Positions 38,155-44,758 of a stretch of 64,000 nt of DNA are shown in pieces. The DNA is from Stenotrophomonas maltophilia (lineage in GTDB: Bacteria > Pseudomonadota > Gammaproteobacteria > Xanthomonadales > Xanthomonadaceae). The DNA lies in the NCBI RefSeq assembly GCF_002799245.1, contig NZ_NEQV01000004.1:62001-126000 (forward strand). The letters are read 5' to 3'. Numbering within the stretch: the stretch's first letter is position 1; the number at the start of each line of letters is the position of its first letter. Both the position numbers and the translations under genes were made by a program. The notes under the pieces are model-generated. The model was given only the letters and a program-made list of their open reading frames with translations. It was not told the DNA's origin and searched no databases.

Positions 38155-39027
38155 ATGAATCCGCAGGTGCAGAGCTTTTACGACCCGGCCACGTTCACCT
38201 TCACCTACGTGGTCTACGATCGTGACGGTGGCCATGCCGCCATCGTCGACCCGGTGCTCGACTACGATCCCGCCTGTGCCCGAACCTCGACCGCCTCGGC
38301 CGACCGCGTGCTCGCGTTCGTGCGCGATCATTCGCTGATCGTGGACTGGATCCTTGAAACCCATGCGCATGCCGACCACCTGACGTCGGCGGCATACCTC
38401 AAACGCGAAACCGGCGCGAAGGTCGCGATCGGTCGCGGTATCACCCAGGTGCAGGAGCGCTTCAAGGCGCTGTTCGGGATGGAGCCGGAGTTCGCCACCG
38501 ACGGCCGCCAGTTCGATCGGCTGTTCGCCGATGGAGACACGTTCGCCATCGGCGAGCTCGAAGCGCGTGCGATCGCGACGCCCGGTCACACCGACGATAG
38601 TCTGACCTATCTCGTTGGTGACGCCGCGTTCGTGGGCGATACGGTGTTTGCCCCTGAAACGGGCACCGCGAGAGTGGACTTCCCAGGGGGCGACGCGCGC
38701 AAGCTCTACCGATCGATCCGCACCTTGTTCGATCTGCCCGCCGACACCCGCCTGTTCCTGTGCCACGACTACCCGCCGGCCGAGCGCGAGGCGCATCCGC
38801 AGAGCTCGCTCGACGAGCAGAAGCAGCGCAATGTGCATGTGGGCGGCGAGGCAGATGAGGAGACGTTCGTGAAGTTGAGGACCGAACGGGATGCAAGACT
38901 GGCGGCGCCCAAGCTGATTCTGCCGGCGTTGCAGGTGAACATTCGCGCTGGCGAGCTGCCGCCGACGGACGCGAACGGCATCCGCTACCTGCGGCTGCCC
39001 CTGAACCAATTGGGAGGTGAGGCATGA
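38155..39027 (+). CDS. blh: MBL-fold hydrolase, Blh/persulfide-dioxygenase-like
   Basis: This 290-residue protein has the metal-binding motif THAHADH and ligands in TPGHTDDS, AFVGDTVF and LCHDYPP. It is larger than the ETHE1-like protein coded at 35703 and matches the Blh type found beside bigR in Xylella and Agrobacterium. A role in sulfide or persulfide oxidation is likely. The start follows the promoter by about 36 bp. It overlaps yeeE by 4 bp. Confidence 0.85.
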   Translation: MNPQVQSFYDPATFTFTYVVYDRDGGHAAIVDPVLDYDPACARTSTASADRVLAFVRDHSLIVDWILETHAHADHLTSAAYLKRETGAKVAIGRGITQVQERFKALFGMEPEFATDGRQFDRLFADGDTFAIGELEARAIATPGHTDDSLTYLVGDAAFVGDTVFAPETGTARVDFPGGDARKLYRSIRTLFDLPADTRLFLCHDYPPAEREAHPQSSLDEQKQRNVHVGGEADEETFVKLRTERDARLAAPKLILPALQVNIRAGELPPTDANGIRYLRLPLNQLGGEA

Positions 39028-39440
39028 CCACGTGGATGATCGCCCTGGCAGGCGGGGTGCTGATTGGACTGTCCGCGACGTTGTTGCTGTGGCTCAACGG
39101 ACGGGTCGCGGGCGTCAGCGGCATCCTCAACGGCGTTCTGTTCCCGAAGGCAGGTGATGTGTCGTGGCGCGCCATGTTTTTGCTGGGCTTGATCGTCGCC
39201 GCGGGCCTATACATGGCACTGGTGCCCGGTGCACCACTGCCGCGGACGGACTATTCGCGAGTCGGGCTGGTGGTCGCCGGGCTGCTGGTGGGCTTCGGCA
39301 CGCGCATGGGCAACGGCTGCACGAGCGGCCACGGCGTGTGTGGGCTCGGCCGACTGTCCATGCGCTCGCTGGCGGCCGTCCTGACCTTCATGGCCACGGC
39401 CATTGCAACCACCTTCCTTGTGCGCCACGTCTGGAGTTGA
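39024..39440 (+). CDS. YeeE/YedE-family sulfur transporter, first half
   Basis: This 138-residue membrane protein has the motif [17 protein letters not shown], whose cysteines are used by YeeE to pass thiosulfate. It has about four helices and, with the next gene, makes up the two halves that are fused in full-length YeeE. Overlaps with both neighbours indicate one operon. Confidence 0.88.
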   Translation: MTTWMIALAGGVLIGLSATLLLWLNGRVAGVSGILNGVLFPKAGDVSWRAMFLLGLIVAAGLYMALVPGAPLPRTDYSRVGLVVAGLLVGFGTRMGNGCTSGHGVCGLGRLSMRSLAAVLTFMATAIATTFLVRHVWS

Positions 39441-39856
39441 TGATGAAGTTCTCGATTGCCGCGCTGCTGTCGGGTGCGCTGTTTGGTCTGGGGCTGGCAA
39501 TGTCGGGCATGACCGACCCCCGCATCGTGCTCGGCTTCCTCGACGTGTTCGGAGATTTCGATCCGACGCTGGCGTTCGTCCTCGGCGGCGCCGTCACCAC
39601 CACCGGGCTGCTGTTCCGCTTGGTGCTGCGCCGTGGCAGCCCGGTGCTCGCCGATACGTTCCAGCTGTCGAACCTGAAGCAGGTCGACCGCAAGCTGCTC
39701 GGCGGTGCGGCACTGTTCGGAATCGGCTGGGGTATCGCCGGCTACTGTCCAGGTCCTGCACTCGCGGGCCTGGGGATCGGCTCGGTCGAAGCGCTGTGGT
39801 TCATCCCGGCCATGCTGGCTGGCATCCTGTTGCACCGTGTCGTCAACCGCGCCTGA
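39440..39856 (+). CDS. YeeE/YedE-family sulfur transporter, second half
   Basis: This 138-residue membrane protein carries the second half motif GIAGYCPGPALAGLG, also with a sulfur-handling cysteine. ATG at 39440 overlaps the first half's stop by one base. The pair probably moves thiosulfate or another sulfur compound in the sulfide-response operon. Confidence 0.88.
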   Translation: MMKFSIAALLSGALFGLGLAMSGMTDPRIVLGFLDVFGDFDPTLAFVLGGAVTTTGLLFRLVLRRGSPVLADTFQLSNLKQVDRKLLGGAALFGIGWGIAGYCPGPALAGLGIGSVEALWFIPAMLAGILLHRVVNRA

Positions 39857-39865
39857 GGTTATGCC

Positions 39866-40405
39866 ATGAAGCCTATTCCATTGCTCTTCCTTGTCGTTGC
39901 GCTCGCAGGCCCCGGCTGCGCCTCCGCCACGTACCCGACTGCACTGCCGACCGTTGCGGATGCGGTGTCACCTGCGCCGGGCATCGTGTCGGCGGGGCGG
40001 CTGGATGCCGACGACATCTCACGCGTGCGTGATGCTGGCATCCGCCACGTCATCGACCTCACCTTGGATGCGGAGACGCCAGATTTCGACGAGGCGGCAG
40101 CCGTCCGCGCGGCCGGCCTTCTGTACTCCAACCTGCCATTACGCGGTGCAGTGGATCTCACCCGTGAGAACGTGATGGCGTTTGATGCCATTGTTCGAGA
40201 CGCGAAACGTCCGGTGCTCGTGCACTGTGCCAGCGGCAACCGTGTCGGTGCGATGGCAGCGCTCCGGGCCGCATGGGTGGACGGAAAGGAGGCCGATGAA
40301 GCGATCGCGATCGGAAGAACCTGGGGGCTCAAGGGTCTTGAGGAAGAGGTGCGCCGCAGGATCGAGGCCGACGCTTCCCAGGCCAGGAGCAAGGTCCCGG
40401 GCTAA
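39866..40405 (+). CDS. Exported DUF442 phosphatase-like lipoprotein
   Basis: This 179-residue protein has a signal peptide with a lipobox-like end (LAGPGCAS) and a DUF442 domain with the loop HCASGNRVGA. It is the periplasmic counterpart of the cytosolic DUF442 protein at 36464. It closes the blh-yeeE-yeeE operon. Confidence 0.8.
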   Translation: MKPIPLLFLVVALAGPGCASATYPTALPTVADAVSPAPGIVSAGRLDADDISRVRDAGIRHVIDLTLDAETPDFDEAAAVRAAGLLYSNLPLRGAVDLTRENVMAFDAIVRDAKRPVLVHCASGNRVGAMAALRAAWVDGKEADEAIAIGRTWGLKGLEEEVRRRIEADASQARSKVPG

Positions 40406-40431
40406 CGACCGCTGCGTGCCGGGTCCGGTCA

Positions 40432-40849
40432 GTGCCGGACTGCGTCCATGATCCGGTAAGCGTTCGCGCCGGCGACCTGCCGTTCTTCGTACCCGGCACC
40501 GAGGGCGTGCTGATACATCCGAAGGTAGCCCCCCAAGACGACGAGCACGTCATCACAAAGAACTATCCGAACTCGTTCCACAAGACGGACCTCAAGGAGA
40601 CACTCGATTCCGACGGCATCGAATAAGTCACGGTTATTGGCCGATGAGCCACATGTGCATCGACGCGACAACTTGCGCCGCGGCTATTTTGGTTACAAGA
40701 CAACGGTCGTGCACGACGCCTGCGCAACCCGCGAGCTCGAGTTCGATGGGAAGAGCGTGCCCGCCGAGCAAGTGCATACGGCCCTGATGTCAACGCTCGC
40801 ATTCGGGTATGCGGAAGTCATTTCAGCCGACACCTATCTGGCCAAATGA
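40432..40849 (+). pseudogene. Isochorismatase-family hydrolase remnant
   Basis: The C-terminal two thirds of a cysteine hydrolase survive in two frames. The first piece reads DLPFFVPGTEG...VITKNYPNSFHKTDL and ends in a stop; then SHMCIDATT appears and shifts frame to GYKTTVVHDACATREL. The N-terminus is missing. At least one frameshift lies near 40680-40690. Confidence 0.75.
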
Positions 40850-40927
40850 CATCTGTTGGGGCGTGCAGCGCGATTTGCTTGGCGGTAAGTCATCGGCCGC
40901 TCTCTCATCCCGGGCGTTGCTACGTGA

Positions 40928-41085
40928 TGTCCGCTCTTGGCCGAAAGGGGGCATCGGTGCCATGTCAGGTGTCCAACTGACTGGCGGCGGTGTCGAGTTC
41001 GTTTGGCGGCGCTGTCAGGGGTCGTTGATCTGATCAAAGTTATCGGCGACCTGTGGGAACGATGGTTCTGACCGAGCAACGATGC
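40928..41085. mobile_element. IS21-like right-end remnant with a palindromic word
   Basis: The stretch 41025-41085 (CGTTGATCTGATCA ... GGGAACGATGGTTCTGACC) matches the sequence after istB at 28813-28870. A TGTCCGCTCTTGGCCG word lies at 40928. No istB coding remains. This remnant borders the N-terminal half of the split ATPase. Confidence 0.6.
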
Positions 41086-41146
41086 TGGTCACCAGGCTCG
41101 GTCGCGTGATCATCTTCTGCTGGTCCAGGTGATCAATCTCATCGGT

Positions 41147-41581
41147 ACCCGCAGATTCCAGGACACCTAGTAGGTTCAAGCTAGGCGGGGTCTCAGCCAG
41201 CTTCGATAGCAATCCCCGAGCTGCGGAGGACAGCAGCGACACGGCTGATGATGAGCCGTACATGCCCTCTCCACGCATCCCAACGTAGCGGTAGTTCTTC
41301 TGCGCCTTTGCACTCCGCCTTGGCGGCGCTGGAAACTTGTCGAAGGGACTCGTTGAAGCCGCAACGACCACAGGATGTGGGGGATGACTAAATTGCCCAG
41401 TGCCGATTGGGCCGTAATACTCGCTAATCCGAAGCCGCGCAATATCCGACAACAGCCGGCTTTTTCCAACTCCGTTCTCTCCCACAACAACTGTATATGT
41501 GTTATCCCTTGGGCTGACTTTAGCCTCGTCTACCAGACGCACCAGCTGACCATCATGGTAGATATTGATCACTCGTTCCAT
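41147..41581 (-). pseudogene. PtuA-like ATPase, N-terminal part (split gene)
   Basis: About 145 codons hold the start of an ATPase with Walker A VVVGENGVGKSRLL, then STSPFDKFP and NYRYVGMRG, segments seen in Septu-type ATPases. After LLGVLESAG the sequence becomes unrelated and ends in IS-like DNA. The missing part matches that present at 24055-24960. The ATG is preceded by GGGAGAG. Confidence 0.75.
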
Positions 41582-41925
41582 TGGAGGCTCTCCCTGTCTA
41601 TAGGAAGAATGTTGGCAGATACTGGTTAGCTATCCAAGGTCATGGTCCCTGCGGCCTAGGACGCTCCCATTCCGGCGATGGGAGATCTCGGCAGAGAAGT
41701 GCAGGGCCTTCCTGGCCCAGAGCTAGCGCCACCCATCGCCGCTCCTTGACCGATCTCCCCACGGAAGGCTGACAGGTAAGATCCGGGCTGACACCGAACG
41801 CTTGGGCCGTGCCCTTAGGCCCAAAAGCTCGTGCGCCCTACCTAAATGTGCCTTCGGGAAGGCATAATCTGGCGGGAGAGGTAAATATCAACCGCCTGCC
41901 AATCTAGTTGACCGGGGAGAAGGAA
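41582..41925. other. Intergenic stretch between divergent genes
   Basis: No gene is seen. It should hold the promoter of the split ATPase (minus) and that of the membrane protein gene (plus). Confidence 0.5.
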
Positions 41926-42561
41926 GTGTCTGCAAAAGGAGGACTGCTGAGATGGCTCGGAGCCTTCATAGCTTTCGATATGGCGCTGCTAACCTACGTC
42001 TTGATTCCCGATTGGCGTTGGGGTGCTGCCGACCCGAAGATGATCATAGGTGGGCTAACGACAGTACTTTCCCCTCCAATGCTCTACATGATGACCTCAA
42101 TTCTCTCGCCAGACATGAAGGCTGCACTCGTCTTCTGGAGAACCAAGCATCACTTGCCTGGCTATTCGGCATTCTCCAGGCACCTAAGAGAAGACTCGAG
42201 AATAGACGGTGAAGCAGTTGCGGCGCGGCGGGGTCCTCTTCCGTCAGACCCGGATGAACAGCAGCGCCTGTGGTACAAAATTTACCGCGACCATCGCAAT
42301 GACGAGGCAGTTCTTGATGCCAATCGTCGCTTTCTCACTTTTCGGGATCTGGCAGTAGTGTCACTCCCGGTTACCGTGGTGGCCCCCATCGCGCTCACGT
42401 TCTTCGATCTCGGCTTCGCACGAGGCCCCGTGGCCGCAATCTTCTGCCTGCAATACCTTGGCGCAAGTGTCGTCGCGCGCGTAGCGGGCGTACGTCTGGT
42501 TCGAACTGTTCTGGCGATAGAGGGCGCGCAGCCAGGTTCCGCTGCTCCCGGTTCGGCATGA
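41926..42561 (+). CDS. Four-helix membrane protein of unknown function
   Basis: This 211-residue protein has two N-terminal hydrophobic helices (WLGAFIAFDMALLTYVLIP and IIGGLTTVLSPPMLYMM), a charged central loop of about 80 residues that should face the cytosol, and two C-terminal helices. GTG 41926, spaced well from GGAG, is preferred to a TTG 18 bp upstream. It is convergent with the WYL gene (11-bp gap). I do not recognise a family. The topology would suit a membrane effector, but there is no direct evidence. Confidence 0.65.
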   Translation: MSAKGGLLRWLGAFIAFDMALLTYVLIPDWRWGAADPKMIIGGLTTVLSPPMLYMMTSILSPDMKAALVFWRTKHHLPGYSAFSRHLREDSRIDGEAVAARRGPLPSDPDEQQRLWYKIYRDHRNDEAVLDANRRFLTFRDLAVVSLPVTVVAPIALTFFDLGFARGPVAAIFCLQYLGASVVARVAGVRLVRTVLAIEGAQPGSAAPGSA

Positions 42562-42572
42562 CTGGCCCTTTA

Positions 42573-43475
42573 CTAGAAATCCGGCCGCACAATTGAGGGA
42601 AGGTAGGCAGCTAGTTCGGTGCGGTTTGCAAGGACAATCTGCTGCGATCTTGCCGCTTCGTTCTCTTGTTCTTTAAGACCCAAGCGTGCCAACAAGTAAT
42701 AGCCCATTGCTTGTCTGCACTTCAGCTTCAATTTGCCTTCTGACATGCCGTAGTCAAGTTCAATCACTCGCCGCGCGCCCTCCGAGAGAGCAGGGTTTGG
42801 TGCTATCTCAATATCGATCACGCGGTTCCATTGTACGTCGCCACTGATCGTGGCTTGAGCGTCTCCAGATGGCTTCGCCAGCAAGATTCGCGCAAAGAGG
42901 AAGTCACGGTAGTCGTTGCGCAAGTGACAGTAGGCTCGGATGTGCCATCGGAATCCGTCGTAGGCCAATGCCAAGGGTGAGACGCACCTTACATCTGGCT
43001 CAGCACGTGCCATGGTCTGGTAGGTGATCTCCAGAGCTCTGCCGGACTGAATTGCAGACAAGGTCTCCCGTAGTAGCGAGACATCGACCCGGCGGCTAGG
43101 GAAGCTCACGATCTCTGAAGGCGGCGGGTTACCCAAGAAGCTCAAATCGGGACTCAGCAAGCCGGTAGTGATCGCATGCAGTTCCGCCAGATAGCGGGCG
43201 CTCGATCCTTCGGTGAAGATCGGCGCATATGTCGGCATCGCCACATAGGCACGCTCCTTGGCGTCGTACTTCGCATTCAGCGGGGCGCGTGCGGCGTATT
43301 CAGCAAAGTCCAGAGTCGCCTGAGGGGGTGAGATCTTGAAGAACTCCACTAGGTCAGAACGATTGACCTTACCTGCCCACAAGAGCCGAGAGTCAATGAA
43401 TTCTAGCCGGCGTGCCTGACCCCAGCGCTCTTTGCGGGCGGACACATCCTTTAAGTCATTGAATTTGTTAGGCAT
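42573..43475 (-). CDS. WYL-domain transcriptional repressor (CapW/BrxR-like)
   Basis: This 300-residue protein has an N-terminal winged HTH (ERWGQARRLEFIDSRLLWAGKVNRSDLVEFF), a WYL domain (ALEITYQTM... SPLALAYDGFRWHIRAYC) and a C-terminal WCX extension. This layout is that of CapW and BrxR, regulators that control CBASS, BREX and related defence operons. It is divergent from the MBL/E2-E1-JAB operon with a 107-bp gap that contains an inverted repeat. ATG 43475 follows GGAAG. Confidence 0.87.
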   Translation of the reverse strand: MPNKFNDLKDVSARKERWGQARRLEFIDSRLLWAGKVNRSDLVEFFKISPPQATLDFAEYAARAPLNAKYDAKERAYVAMPTYAPIFTEGSSARYLAELHAITTGLLSPDLSFLGNPPPSEIVSFPSRRVDVSLLRETLSAIQSGRALEITYQTMARAEPDVRCVSPLALAYDGFRWHIRAYCHLRNDYRDFLFARILLAKPSGDAQATISGDVQWNRVIDIEIAPNPALSEGARRVIELDYGMSEGKLKLKCRQAMGYYLLARLGLKEQENEAARSQQIVLANRTELAAYLPSIVRPDF

Positions 43476-43498
43476 GTGAGAATCTTCCAAAAATATCC

Positions 43499-43536
43499 AC
43501 TACTTTTTATGACCTCATAGTTTTTCGTAGTATAGT
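43499..43536. promoter_or_regulatory. Candidate operator of the WYL repressor
   Basis: The palindrome TATGA-CC-TCATA (43508-43519) is framed by ACTAC (43499-43503) and GTAGT (43527-43531). TATAGT (43531-43536) fits a -10 element for the plus-strand operon. The dyad lies midway between the divergent genes, as in CapW-controlled loci. Confidence 0.6.
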
Positions 43537-43582
43537 GCGTCTGAAGGCCACGGGGTGGTCAACACGATGAGGCGCAACTCGA

Positions 43583-44758
43583 ATGAGCAACATCACGTTC
43601 TTCCCGGTCGACTGCGGTGACATGACCCTGATCCGCCTCGCGGATGCTGCGGTCAGTTCTATCCTTATTGACGTTAACATCCGCGCGGCGGCGGACGATG
43701 CTGACGACACTTCTGTACGTGATGTGGCTTCGGACCTGCGGGGCAGGCTGCAGCGGGATGGATTTGGCCGGCCCTATGTCGACGTCTTCATGTTGAGTCA
43801 CCCTGATCAAGACCATTGTCTCGGTCTGGCCCGTCACTTCTACCTGGGCCCAATCGAGAACTATCCTGATGACAACAAGGCGGACAACGACAAGCGGATA
43901 GTCATCCGGGAAATCTGGTCGTCTCCGTTGGTTTTCCGCCGTCGTTCAAAGGACCATGTTCTCTGCGACGACGCATTGGCTTTTAATCGCGAGGCTAAGC
44001 GGCGGGTAACGCAGTTCCGCCATGGTCTAGGGAACAAGGACGGCGAGCGCGTACTTCTGATGGGTGAGGACGTTGACGGCAAGACGGATGATCTCGCCCC
44101 GATCGTCATCCAGCCTGGTACTACCTTCAACCGTATCAATGGGGCTAGTAGCTCCTACTTTGAGGCAACGCTGCTCGCGCCAATCCTCTGCGATGACCCG
44201 GACATTGTTGAGGAGCTGAAGAAGAACAATTCCAGCATCGTCATCAACTTCGCCTTGGACTCTGTCGAGGCCGGACGGCCGCGCTGCAAATTCTTGTCTG
44301 GCGGTGATGCGGAAGTTTACGTATGGGAGCTTCTCTGGGCTGAGTATGGCAAGAGTGGAGAGCTGCAGTACGACCTTCTTCAGGCACCGCACCATTGCTC
44401 GTGGCATTCGCTGTCATGGGATAGCTGGTCCGAAAAGGGCGAAAAGGCCCAAGTGTCACCTGAAGCGCGAGCTGCCCTAGGTCAGGCGAAGACAGGTGCG
44501 GTGATTGTGGCTAGCTCAAAGCGGATCCTGGATGACAAGAATGATCCGCCGTGTATTCGCGCTAAGACGGAGTACGAGAGCATCCTGGCTACTGTGGGCG
44601 GAAAATTCATGTGCACCGGAGAGTATCCGCACCATTGGGAGCAGGCTCCGCTGGATCTCCAGGTTTCATTCGGAGGTGTCCGAGTCAGGAAGGCAGGCGC
44701 AGGCTCTTCTACGGTAGCGGCACTGGCTGCCGCGCCGCGCGCGGGCAGCCCTCAGTGA
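43583..44758 (+). CDS. Metallo-beta-lactamase-fold protein (ComEC-like) of the ubiquitin-like locus
   Basis: This 391-residue cytosolic protein has the metal-binding HPDQDH (residues 73-78), a later LSGGDAE segment and APHHCSWHS, which fit the MBL hydrolases related to the ComEC nuclease domain. The function of this group is not known; nuclease or other phosphodiesterase activity is possible. The stop overlaps the next gene's GTG (44755), so the two are tightly coupled. It occupies the place of the CD-NTase and effector in CBASS. Confidence 0.83.
   Translation: MSNITFFPVDCGDMTLIRLADAAVSSILIDVNIRAAADDADDTSVRDVASDLRGRLQRDGFGRPYVDVFMLSHPDQDHCLGLARHFYLGPIENYPDDNKADNDKRIVIREIWSSPLVFRRRSKDHVLCDDALAFNREAKRRVTQFRHGLGNKDGERVLLMGEDVDGKTDDLAPIVIQPGTTFNRINGASSSYFEATLLAPILCDDPDIVEELKKNNSSIVINFALDSVEAGRPRCKFLSGGDAEVYVWELLWAEYGKSGELQYDLLQAPHHCSWHSLSWDSWSEKGEKAQVSPEARAALGQAKTGAVIVASSKRILDDKNDPPCIRAKTEYESILATVGGKFMCTGEYPHHWEQAPLDLQVSFGGVRVRKAGAGSSTVAALAAAPRAGSPQ

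Larger units (their letters stand above)
24961..41146. mobile_element. Inferred ~16-kb insertion that splits the PtuA-like gene
   Basis: The segment is bounded by the two halves of the ATPase. Its right end contains a stretch (about 41025-41085) clearly similar to the right end of the IS21 element at 28.8 kb. In inverted orientation its two ends share words such as ATCACG..ACCGA and TGATC..GTCAACGAC (left 24992-25052, right 41030-41112). No target duplication was found. The limits are approximate, and whether it moved as one unit is inference. Confidence 0.45.
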
